63,869 nt of DNA from the NCBI GenBank assembly GCA_009837085.1, contig VXUF01000126.1:1-63869 (forward strand), read 5' to 3'. Shown here piece after piece: positions 17,112-25,903 of this stretch. Position 1 is the first letter of the stretch, and every line of letters begins with the position of its first letter. Source of the DNA: Holophagales bacterium. Its GTDB lineage: Bacteria > Acidobacteriota > Thermoanaerobaculia > Multivoradales > Multivoraceae. The notes beneath the pieces are model-generated. The model did no database searches and was not told the DNA's origin. It worked only from the letters and a program-made list of their open reading frames with translations. The position numbers were made by a program, and so were the translations under genes.

Positions 17112-18554
17112 ATGTCGAGAGCAGCCCGCCTTTCTCTCCCGCTGCTCGCAGTCCTGGCAGCATGTGCTCAGGGATCTCCGGAATCGTCGCCGTCAGACCG
17201 ACCCCCGAACTTCGTCATCGTCTTCGCCGACGATCTGGGCTGGGGAGACCTGGGCAGTTACGGCGCGCCGGTGATCCGGACGCCGCACCTGGACCGGATG
17301 GCGGCCGAAGGCCAACGCTGGACGAACTTCTACGTCACCGCCTCGGTCTGCTCGCCGAGCCGGGCGGGCCTGCTGACCGGGCGGTTGCCGGTGCGCAACG
17401 GGCTCTACGGGGATCGGACGCGGGTTCTCTTCCCGGACTTCGTGGGCGGGATCCAGGACGAGGAGATCACGCTCGCCGAGGCGCTCCGCGACCTCGGCTA
17501 CGCGACCGGCATGTTCGGCAAGTGGCACCTGGGGGACGGACCGCGGTACCTGCCGACCCGGCACGGCTTCGACTACTGGTTCGGCATTCCCTACTCGAAC
17601 GACATGATGTCGACGCTGCCTCGCGAGGAGCGTCGCGCCGCGTTCCTCGATCCGAAGATCGAGTACTGGGACGTGCCGTTGATCCGCTCGGAGCGCGATG
17701 AGGCCGGCGAGATCGTCGCGGAGACGCTGGAACAGCCGGCGGACCAGACGACGATCACGAAGCGCTACGCCGAGGAGGCGGTGGACTTCATCCGTGCCCA
17801 CCGGGACGAGCCCTTCTTCGTCTACCTGCCGCACAGCATGCCGCACGTGCCGCTGTTCCGGGCGTCCGAGTTCGAGGGGCACAGCGAGGCTGGGCTCTAT
17901 GGCGACGTAATCGAGGAGATCGACTGGAGCGTGGGCCGCATCCTCGACACGCTCGAGGAGGAGGACATTGCCGGAAACACCCTGGTCTTCTTCAGCAGTG
18001 ACAACGGTCCGTGGACCGCGTTCCGCACCCAGGGAGGGTTGGCCGGCCCGCTGCGCGAGGGCAAGGGGATGACCTGGGAAGGCGGCATGCGAGTGCCTGG
18101 GCTGTTCTGGTGGCCAGGGGCGGTCGCGCCCGAAGTGGTCACGAACGAGATCGGGTCGACGAGCGACCTGTTCGCGACCTTTCTCGGCCTGGCCGGCGGC
18201 ACCGTGCCGGACGATCGGCCAATGGACAGCCTCGACCTGGCCCCGGTGCTTCGCGGTGAGGGGGAGGGGCCGCGCGAGGAAGTGCCGTTCTACCGAGGCA
18301 GCGAGCTCTACGCCTACCGGGTGGGCAACTACAAGGCGCACTTCATCACCGAGGGTGAGTACGGTCTGGCAGGCGAGCGGACGGAACACGATCCGCCGCT
18401 GCTCTACGATCTGGCGCTCGATCCCGGTGAGCAATGGGACGTCGCGACCGACCGGCCGGAGGTTCTGGCGGACGTCACCTCGCGTGCCTTGCAGCACCGG
18501 GCAGGCGTCGCCGTGGCGCGGTCGGAGTTCGATCGTCGCACCGGCGACCGCTAG
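17112..18554 (+). CDS. Arylsulfatase, exported lipoprotein
   Basis: A 480-residue type I sulfatase. A signal peptide ends in a lipobox (LAVLAACAQG), so it is probably membrane-anchored outside the cytoplasm. The formylglycine signature CSPSRAGLLTGR has its convertible Cys at residue 80, and the metal-binding blocks FADDLGWGDLG, GKWHLG and FFSSDNGPW are intact. It should hydrolyse a sulfate ester, likely of a carbohydrate or aromatic compound. Activation needs a formylglycine-generating enzyme, not seen in this window. The stop is 6 bp from the convergent small membrane gene. Confidence 0.9.
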   Translation: MSRAARLSLPLLAVLAACAQGSPESSPSDRPPNFVIVFADDLGWGDLGSYGAPVIRTPHLDRMAAEGQRWTNFYVTASVCSPSRAGLLTGRLPVRNGLYGDRTRVLFPDFVGGIQDEEITLAEALRDLGYATGMFGKWHLGDGPRYLPTRHGFDYWFGIPYSNDMMSTLPREERRAAFLDPKIEYWDVPLIRSERDEAGEIVAETLEQPADQTTITKRYAEEAVDFIRAHRDEPFFVYLPHSMPHVPLFRASEFEGHSEAGLYGDVIEEIDWSVGRILDTLEEEDIAGNTLVFFSSDNGPWTAFRTQGGLAGPLREGKGMTWEGGMRVPGLFWWPGAVAPEVVTNEIGSTSDLFATFLGLAGGTVPDDRPMDSLDLAPVLRGEGEGPREEVPFYRGSELYAYRVGNYKAHFITEGEYGLAGERTEHDPPLLYDLALDPGEQWDVATDRPEVLADVTSRALQHRAGVAVARSEFDRRTGDR

Positions 18555-18560
18555 CCGCGG

Positions 18561-18779
18561 TCAGCGGTCGGCGCCGTCCGGGCTGCTTCCTTCGTCTTCC
18601 GTCGTCTGCTTCAAACCCGTCGCGAGCCTCCTCAGCCGTTCGACGCGCCGCTGCCAGAGCAGGGCTTCGCGTGCCACTTCCCTCGCGGCCCGCATGCTGC
18701 GGAGCCACCAGCCGAAGATGGCGCCGACCAGTCCAGCGGCGACCACCCAGATCCAGATCTCGAAGAGGACGTAGAGCAT
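18561..18779 (-). CDS. Small single-pass membrane protein
   Basis: A 72-residue protein with one N-terminal transmembrane segment (IWIWVVAAGLVGAIFGWWL), then an Arg/Glu-rich helix (residues about 28-55) and a short acidic tail. No family recognised. It follows the BON/OmpA gene by 12 bp and is almost certainly in the same operon, so it may be that protein's inner-membrane partner. Confidence 0.6.
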   Translation of the reverse strand: MLYVLFEIWIWVVAAGLVGAIFGWWLRSMRAAREVAREALLWQRRVERLRRLATGLKQTTEDEGSSPDGADR

Positions 18780-18791
18780 GCGGCTCCTGCT

Positions 18792-19808
18792 TCAGGGGCG
18801 GTGAAGAACGCGAAACTCGACCCCTCGACCGCCGCCGTCGCCGCCTTCGTCGGTCGGGCCGTCGCTGCCGTAGCCGAAGGCAAGCAGGCGGTCGGGATGG
18901 ACGCTCGCGGAAAGGACTTCACGGATGGACTCGGACCGCGCGATGCTGAGGAGCCGGTCATCATCCGGGTCGCTGCCGGCATCCGTGCGGACGAGGATCT
19001 CCACCCGCGTGTCCGAGAAGGCGTCCAGCAGTTCGCCGATTCCGGCGATGGCGGTGCGGGCATCGTCGGTGAGCGCATCGGTGCGACCCTGAAACGCGAT
19101 CGGCTGTTCGCGCAGCAGGCGACGGATCCGGTTCTGGGCGACCCTGTTCACCGCGACGGGGGCGATCACCATCTCATTGGCGATCATCCAGCCGGTTTCG
19201 GCGGCCTCGGCGATCTCGCCCACGTCGAACTCCAGGCGATCGCGCATGCCCTCGCTCGAGGTGTGGCCGGTCAGGGTCAGCGTTCCGTCCCGCAGCCTCA
19301 GGCCGGGTCCACCGTGCACCTGCCGCAGGAGTTGAATCAGCCTCGGGAGAGTCGGGATCCAGGGCGGCTCGGTCACGGCCGCGTCGACTTCCGTTTCGTC
19401 GATCACGTTGCCCTGACCCACGATCGCGGCCGCCGCGTCGAACAGCTCCTGGCGACTCTCGGGAGTAGGAAGGCGTCCAGCCAGCAGCCAGATGTCGCCG
19501 TCGGGGCCGAACTCGAAGTTCGGCTCGCCCGCCATTACCAGGCGGTTGTCGACGCTGCGCACTCCCGGTTCGCCCGCCGCGCGTCGCGCCGCCTCGAGCC
19601 CGATCTCCGCGAAGGCGATCGTGCCGTAGAGCGTGACGTCACGTCCGTCTGCTTCGATGCGGAGGTCGCGCACGCCGACGTCCGCGAGCGTCGCGGTGGC
19701 TTGCGTCTCGATCGCCGCCTCGATGCGGGGGAGTTCCATCGCGAAGCAGACGGCCCCCAGCATCAGCAAGAGGGCCACGCCCATCAGGATGACGCCCGGT
19801 TCTCTCAT
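18792..19808 (-). CDS. BON- and OmpA-domain envelope protein
   Basis: A 338-residue protein anchored by an N-terminal hydrophobic helix (GVILMGVALLLMLGAVCFA). One or two BON-type repeats follow (about residues 35-210; for example RIEADGRDVTLYGTIAF and LRLRDGTLTLTGHTS), and then a C-terminal OmpA-like peptidoglycan-associated fold (about 240-338; FSDTRVEILVRTD, ARSESIREVLSA, LLAFGYGSDGPTD). The order BON then OmpA resembles mycobacterial ArfA (OmpATb). A role in linking the membrane to the cell wall is inferred. GAGGGTGAG precedes the ATG. It is 42 bp downstream of the SnoaL-like lipoprotein gene. Confidence 0.72.
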   Translation of the reverse strand: MREPGVILMGVALLLMLGAVCFAMELPRIEAAIETQATATLADVGVRDLRIEADGRDVTLYGTIAFAEIGLEAARRAAGEPGVRSVDNRLVMAGEPNFEFGPDGDIWLLAGRLPTPESRQELFDAAAAIVGQGNVIDETEVDAAVTEPPWIPTLPRLIQLLRQVHGGPGLRLRDGTLTLTGHTSSEGMRDRLEFDVGEIAEAAETGWMIANEMVIAPVAVNRVAQNRIRRLLREQPIAFQGRTDALTDDARTAIAGIGELLDAFSDTRVEILVRTDAGSDPDDDRLLSIARSESIREVLSASVHPDRLLAFGYGSDGPTDEGGDGGGRGVEFRVLHRP

Positions 19809-19850
19809 CGTCTCACCCTCGTCGGCGCCGCGGCCTTTGCGGCGGTCCCG

Positions 19851-20327
19851 CTAGCTGGACGTGTGATCGGCGACGATCAGCCACTGGTCTCCGTGACGCT
19901 CCACGAGCAGCGTGAACAGGCCGGTCGGTTCGTCGGATTCCCGCGTCAGCCGGAAGCGGCCGAAGACCTGCGCGGCATGCTCGGATAGCACCCGGACGTC
20001 CAGTTCCTCGAAGGCCAGCGTTCCCATCGCGGCGCGGTCGGGGTAGGTCTGTCGGTAGCGCTCCAGGGTGTTGCTCCAGCCGCGACGGATCTCGTTGCCC
20101 GACGTAAAGCGCAGTTCCTGGCTTCGCAGGTACCCCTCCATGAAGCCCTCGAGGTCGCCCTCGTTCCAGGCCTCAACCTGCGCGTCGAGCACCTCCAGCA
20201 CTGCTGCAGCAACGGTTTGCGGGTCGAACGCCGGCGCCGGCTCCTCGAGTTCCGGCGGTTCGCAGGACGCGGAGAGCAGGCAGGCCGCGAGGCCGGCGAG
20301 GACGGCGGCTGCGGGTCGGTTCTTCAC
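19851..20327 (-). CDS. SnoaL/DUF4440-like lipoprotein
   Basis: A 158-residue protein with a signal peptide and lipobox (LSASCEPPELEEP). The NTF2-like domain carries VEAWNEGDLEGFMEGY near the start and FGRFRLTRE...LFTLLVERHGDQWLIVADHTSS at the end, as in DUF4440/SnoaL-like proteins. This fold binds small ligands or forms enzymes; no specific function can be given. The GTG start overlaps the upstream gene's TGA by four bases (GTGA), so translation is coupled. Longer in-frame starts lie inside the upstream gene and are rejected. Confidence 0.72.
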   Translation of the reverse strand: MKNRPAAAVLAGLAACLLSASCEPPELEEPAPAFDPQTVAAAVLEVLDAQVEAWNEGDLEGFMEGYLRSQELRFTSGNEIRRGWSNTLERYRQTYPDRAAMGTLAFEELDVRVLSEHAAQVFGRFRLTRESDEPTGLFTLLVERHGDQWLIVADHTSS

Positions 20328-21142
20328 TTCGCGAGCTGTTCGACCTGGACGTCGCGATGCTCGATCCGCGAGACGAGGGGCAGTTCCTCCTCGACGTACG
20401 TAGGCGTGATGTCGTCGACCGTCAGTCCTCCGTCCGGAGTGTTCAGGCCGAAGTTGTCCGCGTCGTAGAACAGCAGGCCGCCAATGCGGCGGTAGTTCCT
20501 GAGGATGCGGAACCGCAGCCCGGTGCCCTTGCTGTAGTCGTAGGCGAACTGTTCGAGGCGGGCGGTTTCCGGGTCGAACCAGTAGACGTAGGCACTGTCG
20601 GCGCCGTCGCTCGAGCCGGCCTCGAAGGTCACGCGGACCCGGTGCAACTGCCGTCCGTTCCACTCCTCGAGCCCCTGGTCTTCCTTGTAGGTGCCGGGGT
20701 CGTTCAGCTTGTAGGGCAGGAAGAGGAAGTACATCCGCTGGTTGACGTAGCTCTCTGCGCGCGCCTGCTCCGGCTCGTCCATCTCCATCGGCTCGCCGCT
20801 CTCGGTCACCTCGAGGGCTTTGTTGTCACGGCGGTACTCGCGTTCGTCGCTTCCTTCCGAGGCCCGGATGACGTACTCGAAGCGGTCTCCGTCGGTCGTC
20901 GAGTCGACGTCGAAGCTCCCGGAACGGGAAGCCACCGTCAGCCTGACCCGGGAGTGCCCGAACAGGTCGCCGCCGTGGTGCTCGATCGCGCGGTCGACGA
21001 TCTCCAGCCGATCCGACGTGCCCGGCGGCGCGGTCGGCCGGGGCTCGGACGCCGGCTCGCCGCCGGCACAGGCGAGGAGGAAAGCGGCGGCGAGGGCGAG
21101 CGTCACGCCGGCGGTTCCGTAGAGGGCTCTGGGTCGCAACAT
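20324..21142 (-). CDS. Outer-membrane lipoprotein, DUF6503-like
   Basis: A 272-residue lipoprotein: signal peptide with lipobox LACAGG, a Pro/Ser-rich linker, then a beta-rich domain. Sequences such as RAIEHHGGDLFGHSRVRLT and YVYWFDPETARLEQFAYDY resemble DUF6503 and LolA-fold lipoproteins, which have unknown roles or carry lipophilic ligands. ATG 21142 is chosen because a TAACAT -10 box ends 7 nt upstream; the ATG at 21151 overlaps that box. It heads a four-gene operon that includes the BON/OmpA protein. Confidence 0.65.
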   Translation of the reverse strand: MLRPRALYGTAGVTLALAAAFLLACAGGEPASEPRPTAPPGTSDRLEIVDRAIEHHGGDLFGHSRVRLTVASRSGSFDVDSTTDGDRFEYVIRASEGSDEREYRRDNKALEVTESGEPMEMDEPEQARAESYVNQRMYFLFLPYKLNDPGTYKEDQGLEEWNGRQLHRVRVTFEAGSSDGADSAYVYWFDPETARLEQFAYDYSKGTGLRFRILRNYRRIGGLLFYDADNFGLNTPDGGLTVDDITPTYVEEELPLVSRIEHRDVQVEQLAK

Positions 21143-21149
21143 GGGTTCC

Positions 21150-21155
21150 ATGTTA
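21150..21155 (-). promoter_or_regulatory. Leaderless -10 box of the lipoprotein operon
   Basis: TAACAT on the reverse strand, 7 nt before ATG 21142. Its position decides between two neighbouring ATG codons. Pattern-based prediction. Confidence 0.45.
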
Positions 21156-21227
21156 GCCGCCGGACCTCGACCGGAAGCGCTGCTACGCTTGGCCGCTCAC
21201 TCTGAACAGCGGCTGGAGGCCAAGCGA

Positions 21228-22070
21228 ATGACCGAGTACGAACTCATCAAGTACGACGTGGACGATCCCATCGCGACGATCACCCTGAACCGTCCGGAAC
21301 AGTTGAACGCGATCACCGGCAGCATGCTGGCCGAGATGAAGCATGCGATGGCCTCGGCCGAGCGCGATGAGCGCGTCGTCGGCATCGTCCTGACCGGCGC
21401 CGGCCGCGGATTCTGCGCCGGAGCGGACATGCAGGGCCTCCAGGCCACCAGTCGCGGCGAGCGCGGCAGCGGCAGTGGAAACGCCTTCGAGGACGCCCAG
21501 GCGGGCGCGATCGATGAGATGGGCGCCGAGAACTTCGGCGTCACCTACAACTACCTGATGGCGGTGCGCAAGCCGATCGTCGCCGCGATCAACGGTCCCT
21601 GCGCGGGTCTCGGCTTCGCGATCGCGATGCTCTGCGACATACGCTTCGCTTCGGACCGGGCGGTCTTCACGTCCGCGTTCGTGAACCGCGGCCTGATCGC
21701 CGAGCACGGTCTGAGCTGGATCCTTCCCCGCGTGGCGGGACCGGCCAACGCGCTCGACATCCTGTGGACGGGCCGCAAGTTCTACGGTCCGGAGGCGGCT
21801 CAGATGGGCGTCGTCAACCGCTCCGTGCCGCACGACCGGGTCGTGCCCGAGGCCGAGAACTACGTCCGGGCGCTCGCCGAGCGCTCCGCGCCGATGTCGC
21901 TCAAGGTCATCAAGCAGCAGGTCTACCGTCACCTGATGATGGACACCGGCGACGCGCTCCGCGAGTCGAACCAGTTGATGGCCGAGAGCCTCCAGCGCGG
22001 CGACTTCAAGGAAGGCGTCGCCTCCTTCGTCGAACGCCGCCCGCCGAAGTTCCAGCGCATCACGAGCTAG
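21228..22070 (+). CDS. Enoyl-CoA hydratase/isomerase family protein
   Basis: A 280-residue crotonase. It has IATITLNRPEQLNAITGSML, the oxyanion-hole block GRGFCAGADMQG and NGPCAGLGFAIAMLCDIRFAS; FVNRGLIAEHGLSWILPRVAG supplies the region of the catalytic acids. It is a close relative in architecture, but not a recent duplicate, of the crotonase at 11992. GGAGG lies upstream of the ATG, and a TACGCT -10 hexamer lies near 21183-21188. A GC-rich hairpin begins five bases after the stop. Confidence 0.9.
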   Translation: MTEYELIKYDVDDPIATITLNRPEQLNAITGSMLAEMKHAMASAERDERVVGIVLTGAGRGFCAGADMQGLQATSRGERGSGSGNAFEDAQAGAIDEMGAENFGVTYNYLMAVRKPIVAAINGPCAGLGFAIAMLCDIRFASDRAVFTSAFVNRGLIAEHGLSWILPRVAGPANALDILWTGRKFYGPEAAQMGVVNRSVPHDRVVPEAENYVRALAERSAPMSLKVIKQQVYRHLMMDTGDALRESNQLMAESLQRGDFKEGVASFVERRPPKFQRITS

Positions 22071-22074
22071 GTGC

Positions 22075-22093
22075 GACGCCGCGAAGCGGCGTC
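22075..22093. repeat. Perfect GAA-loop hairpin related to the REP-like repeat
   Basis: GACGCCGC-GAA-GCGGCGTC: an 8-bp perfect stem with a GAA loop, starting five bases after the crotonase stop. The core GCCGC-GAA-GCGGC equals the second hairpin of the element at 34047-34059. No T-run follows, so a factor-independent terminator is unlikely. Confidence 0.6.
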
Positions 22094-22179
22094 GGACGCA
22101 ACCGCCCGTCTTGGGGCCGGAGGGATCGGCTCCGACTGGGCTGGACGTCGGTTCCGAGAGGGCAGAGCACCGAACTCGC

Positions 22180-22494
22180 TTAGCTCAGCACCGCTCGGGC
22201 CGCCTTGTAGACCTCGGCGTTGGACGGCTGGGGGTCGCCTCGGAGTACCCGGGTCGCTGCCTCGAGGGCCCACTCGAGGAGGGCGTTGGCCGGCTCAGGG
22301 GGGAGTTCGATCGTGACCAGAGGTCGCTCCCGAGTTGATCGGATTGTCACCAGGTCGATCGGCAGGTCGGCTGAGTCGAGCAACCGCCGGGCCTGAATCA
22401 ACCAGGCTGCCCCCACCTCTTCGGCGGAGTGATCGCCAGAAGGCCCGAGCGCCCGCCGGCTAGTCGACGCGGTCCCGCCTTTCCTTGAGCTCAC
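22180..22494 (-). CDS. Small hypothetical protein
   Basis: A 104-residue open frame overlapping the end of the YdjC-like gene by 35 bp. The second half looks protein-like, with an amphipathic pattern (LIQARRLLDSADLPIDLVTI, then a helix ALLEWALEAATRVL), and it fills the space between two converging genes. No family, signal or strong ribosome site was recognised. The GTG at 22494 is nominal and a start further in is possible. It may equally be non-coding. Confidence 0.35.
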   Translation of the reverse strand: MSSRKGGTASTSRRALGPSGDHSAEEVGAAWLIQARRLLDSADLPIDLVTIRSTRERPLVTIELPPEPANALLEWALEAATRVLRGDPQPSNAEVYKAARAVLS

Positions 22495-23488
22495 GGAAGG
22501 TCGTCAGCACCAGGCCCTCGTCCTCGATCGCCTGCTGCACACGGGGGTCGAGCATCGCCAGCATGTCGCCCTTGCGGCTGGGGCCGGAGCTCGAGATGTG
22601 CTTGAAGTTCTCGCTCGGGTCGGTCGAGTGCAGGATGACCATCGTGACGCCGGGGCGCAGGTCGCGCAGGGTCTGGACGTAGCGCTCGACCTTGTAGTCG
22701 GTCAACTCCTCGTCGGTGGCGTCGGCGCCGCTCTCCGGGACCCATCCGTAGCTCACGGTGTGGAGGTCGTCGAGGACGGGCAGGCCGGCGTCCCAGATCC
22801 GCTCGCCGAGTTCGGTCGCGCGGCCGAGTCCCGGCGGCGTGTCGCGTCCCTGGGCCCGGTACTCGGCCTCGAGGATCTCGTTGTGGCCGCCGGGGAACAT
22901 GAGCGGGATGCCCTCGTCGATGCCGACCTCGATGTACCGCTCGAGGAACTCCATCGTGGCGAACAGGGTGCCCATGTGCGAGTCGAGGTGGGTCGGTTCG
23001 AAGCCCATCGTCCGGGCGCGGCGGATCTGCTCGCGGATCTCCGCCTCCACCTCGTCGGGGGAGGCGTGGGCGACGACCTCGGCGACGCTCGACCACAGGG
23101 CGCCCTCCGGGTCGACGAGGCCGGGCGCCGCTTCGCGGCCCACCAGCGGCCCCCAGCGGTAGCCATCCCACTCGGCGGTCAGGGTCAGGTGAAGGCCCGC
23201 GTCGATGCCCGGATTCTCCTCCATGCTCCGCACGAGTTCCGGCACCCAGGGACAGGGCATCATGACGCTCATCGAGTTCGCCGCGCCCTCCAGGATCGAG
23301 CGGAGGGCGCCGACGTTCGAGTCGCGCGACATGCCGGCGTCGTCGACGTGCAGGATGACTGCGCGGGTGCCGGCGGGGAAGCCGAGTTTCTCGGCGTACG
23401 TCTGCGCCTCGGCCTGGCAGCCCGCGACGAGGACCGAAGCCAGGCAGAGCGTGACGACGACGGTGGCGATTCGGAGCACCTTGCGCAT
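22460..23488 (-). CDS. YdjC/ChbG-family deacetylase-like lipoprotein
   Basis: A 342-residue protein with a lipoprotein signal (VLVAGCQAEAQ) and a YdjC-like carbohydrate deacetylase domain. Metal-site motifs are ILHVDDAGMS (Asp pair), GLHLTLT (His) and THLDSHMG (His pair). Family members remove N-acetyl groups from small oligosaccharides such as chitobiose. Its export as a lipoprotein is unusual beside cytoplasmic ChbG and suggests action on extracellular or periplasmic glycans. GGGAGGAG precedes the ATG. It is the third gene of the PhyH-phosphatase-deacetylase operon, 23 bp after the phosphatase. Confidence 0.85.
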   Translation of the reverse strand: MRKVLRIATVVVTLCLASVLVAGCQAEAQTYAEKLGFPAGTRAVILHVDDAGMSRDSNVGALRSILEGAANSMSVMMPCPWVPELVRSMEENPGIDAGLHLTLTAEWDGYRWGPLVGREAAPGLVDPEGALWSSVAEVVAHASPDEVEAEIREQIRRARTMGFEPTHLDSHMGTLFATMEFLERYIEVGIDEGIPLMFPGGHNEILEAEYRAQGRDTPPGLGRATELGERIWDAGLPVLDDLHTVSYGWVPESGADATDEELTDYKVERYVQTLRDLRPGVTMVILHSTDPSENFKHISSSGPSRKGDMLAMLDPRVQQAIEDEGLVLTTFRELKERRDRVD

Positions 23489-23511
23489 GTTGGTCTTTCT
23501 CCTCCCTGGGT

Positions 23512-25155
23512 TCAGCGATCGGCGAGACGGTCAGTGCCGTCGAAGCCCTCGAAGCCGGCGATGCTGTCGAGGTCGAGGCCGAGGAGCGGGGCCAGGCTGG
23601 CCGCCAGGTCGATGGTGTTCGCCCTGGCTTCGACCACCTGGCCCGCGCCGTCCTGGCGGCGGATGATCATCGGCACGTGAGTGTCGTAGGCGTACGGCGA
23701 GCCGTGGCTTGCGACGATGACGGACGCCGGTACGGGCAGTACGTTCGGCTTCACCACGACGACCAGGTCTCCGCTGCGCTCGGGGTAGTAGTTGTTCAGG
23801 TACAGCTCGTGGAGAGGATTCGCCGGATCGAGTTCCGCCGGCCGGACGACCTCGGCGATCAGCGGACAGTCGCTCATCGCCTCGATGATCTCGTCCTCGA
23901 TCGCGGCCCGGTTGGCCTCTTCGGCCGCGATCGTCTCGCCGTCGAGGTAGAAGGTGTCGACCAGGAACTCGCCGCCGCCGAAGCGGCCTTTCAGACGCGA
24001 CTGCAGGCGTTGCAGGCAGAGGGTCTGGTCGGTGCCGAAGCGGCCGCCGTCGCCACCGTCCCGCACCACGAGGTCGGGGACTTCGCCGACACCGTGGTCG
24101 GAGGAAAAGCCGACGACGACGTTCTCCATGCCGATTCGCTCGTCGACGAAGTCGAGCAGCTCGCCGATCGTGCGATCGAGCCGGAGAATCACGTCAAGCG
24201 TCTCGGGGGCGTTCGGGCCGTAGCCGTGACCCACCGTGTCGAGGGCGGAGAAGCTGACCGCCAGCAGGTCGGGGACCTCGTCGGCGCCCAGGTTCTCCGC
24301 CTCGATCAGGACCTCGGCGAAGTCCTCCAGGTAGCCGTCGACGAAGGGCGACGTGTAGACGTCGCGGTAGAACGCTTCGCGCTCGACGGTGAAGCCGCCG
24401 ACCGCGTGAGGAAACGTGTCGATGAAGGGGCCGCGGTCGAGCGGTTCGATGTCGTAGGCCGACGTGTGGTCGAGCGGGAGGAGCGGCTTCCAGGCGTTGG
24501 CGAAGTGGACGGCCAGCCGGTCCTCGTCGTTGAAGGCCTCGACCCAGGCGGGCTGGGACTCCTCGTCGCCGTAGTAGGTCGACGTGACGAAGCTGCCGGT
24601 GGACCGCCCGTACCACCAGGCGCCGTCAGCGTGGTGTCCGCCCATCAGGATCGCCGCGCGGTCCTTGGCGCTGGCGGCGTACACCTTGGCTTGGGGATAC
24701 GCGGCTTTCAGCAGATCGCCGAGCGCTGGCACCAGCATGTTGCGCGGTGAGACGCCGTGCTCCGGATCGCCGCAGCAATAGACATCGGACCCGCGCTCGC
24801 GGTCGAACCAGGAGTTGGCGACGATCCCGTGCCGCTTCGGGAACGCTCCCGTGGCCAGGGTCGCGTGCCCGGGGGCGGTTTCGGTGGCGGCGTGGAAGTG
24901 GTGCGTGTCGGTGAAGACGACGCCTTCCTGGAGCAACCGGCCCAGCCCGTGGTTCAGAAGGGGGCGGAAGCGCTCCAGGTAGTCGCCGCGCATCTGGTCG
25001 ACCACGATCAGGAGAACGAGCCGGGGCGTGCCTTCGGGGACGGCGCTACCGGTGGTTTCTTCGCCGCCGGCTTCGGCTTCCGGAGCGTCGGCCGGAGCGC
25101 CGCAAGCCAGGGCGAGCAGTGCGGCCAGCGCCGCCAACAGTGCGAGCTTTTTCAT
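23512..25155 (-). CDS. PafA/NPP-type alkaline phosphatase-superfamily lipoprotein
   Basis: A 547-residue lipoprotein (LALACGAPADAP lipobox) of the type I phosphodiesterase/alkaline phosphatase superfamily. VLLIVVDQMRGDYLERF carries the first metal-binding Asp, TETAPGHATLATG the probable Thr nucleophile (Thr93), and SSDHGVGEVP and SPYAYDTHVPMI further Asp and His ligands. The VVDQMR start is characteristic of PafA-like, Thr-dependent, highly active phosphomonoesterases, so extracellular phosphate release is the best guess. ATGA overlap with the PhyH gene upstream. Confidence 0.87.
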   Translation of the reverse strand: MKKLALLAALAALLALACGAPADAPEAEAGGEETTGSAVPEGTPRLVLLIVVDQMRGDYLERFRPLLNHGLGRLLQEGVVFTDTHHFHAATETAPGHATLATGAFPKRHGIVANSWFDRERGSDVYCCGDPEHGVSPRNMLVPALGDLLKAAYPQAKVYAASAKDRAAILMGGHHADGAWWYGRSTGSFVTSTYYGDEESQPAWVEAFNDEDRLAVHFANAWKPLLPLDHTSAYDIEPLDRGPFIDTFPHAVGGFTVEREAFYRDVYTSPFVDGYLEDFAEVLIEAENLGADEVPDLLAVSFSALDTVGHGYGPNAPETLDVILRLDRTIGELLDFVDERIGMENVVVGFSSDHGVGEVPDLVVRDGGDGGRFGTDQTLCLQRLQSRLKGRFGGGEFLVDTFYLDGETIAAEEANRAAIEDEIIEAMSDCPLIAEVVRPAELDPANPLHELYLNNYYPERSGDLVVVVKPNVLPVPASVIVASHGSPYAYDTHVPMIIRRQDGAGQVVEARANTIDLAASLAPLLGLDLDSIAGFEGFDGTDRLADR

Positions 25156-25895
25156 GTCTGGAGCGCCTTCAGTGGGTGGCGGCCGTCGACGTGTCCCATG
25201 AACGGGGGATGGATGCCGTAGCCGATGAGTTCCTGGACCGTGTCGGACAGACGCGGCACTTCGCCGGCCGGCACGCCGAGGATGAAGTTCTCCTGCTGGC
25301 GGGCCCAGGCCGGGCAGTACTGAATGGTCAGGCCGAGCCGGGACCCCGCCGAGCAGTTCTCGCCGCCGCCGTGGTAGAGCGTGCCGAGGAAGATGAGCAG
25401 GGAGCCCGAGGGCATGATGACGGGCCGGGCTTCCGCGTCGTCGGGCCGGTCGCCGTTCCAGCGGTGGCTTCCGGGCACGATGCGGGTAGCGCCGTTGTCC
25501 TCGGTGAAGTCGTCGAGCGCCCAGATCGTGCTCACGCCGAGCGCCTTTCTGGGCCGCGGCAGCGGATAGAACGAGTCGTCGTGGTGGAGGCTCTGCGCGA
25601 CTTCGCCCGGGTGGATCAGGATGGCGTGAGCGACCGAGAGCAGGAAGCCGGGTCCGAGCGTCGCCTCGCAGGCCGCCATGACCGCGGGGTGCGCGACCAA
25701 CCCGTCGAACAACCGCGACTTCGAGAGCAGGCCGTACACCCGTTGCGTGTTGTGGCCCTCGAAGGGGTTGCGGCCGAACAGATGGCGCTCGAAGTGGGGC
25801 TGGAGCACTCCGCGCAGCGCCTCCTGCTGTGCGGGGTCGAGTGCCCCTTCCAGGATGACGTAGCCGTTCTCTTCGAGTTCCTCGAGGTGGGTCAT
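25152..25895 (-). CDS. Phytanoyl-CoA dioxygenase (PhyH) family protein
   Basis: A 247-residue Fe(II)/2-oxoglutarate-dependent dioxygenase. The iron site is visible as HHDDSF (His-x-Asp) and the distal His in LYHGGGEN, and the 2-oxoglutarate-binding Arg is probably in SRLGLTIQY. Substrates of bacterial PhyH proteins are diverse (lipids, ectoine, phosphonates, natural products), so none is named. There is no signal peptide. ATG 25895 is chosen because TAGTCT ends 8 nt upstream; a longer frame begins at 25919. It is the first gene of an operon with a phosphatase and a deacetylase. Confidence 0.85.
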   Translation of the reverse strand: MTHLEELEENGYVILEGALDPAQQEALRGVLQPHFERHLFGRNPFEGHNTQRVYGLLSKSRLFDGLVAHPAVMAACEATLGPGFLLSVAHAILIHPGEVAQSLHHDDSFYPLPRPRKALGVSTIWALDDFTEDNGATRIVPGSHRWNGDRPDDAEARPVIMPSGSLLIFLGTLYHGGGENCSAGSRLGLTIQYCPAWARQQENFILGVPAGEVPRLSDTVQELIGYGIHPPFMGHVDGRHPLKALQT

Positions 25896-25903
25896 CGCGG
25901 ATG

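Noticed and set aside
22075..22093. Hairpin after the enoyl-CoA hydratase as an intrinsic terminator
   Set aside because: No T-run follows, and the core equals the second hairpin of the REP-like repeat, so it is listed as a repeat.
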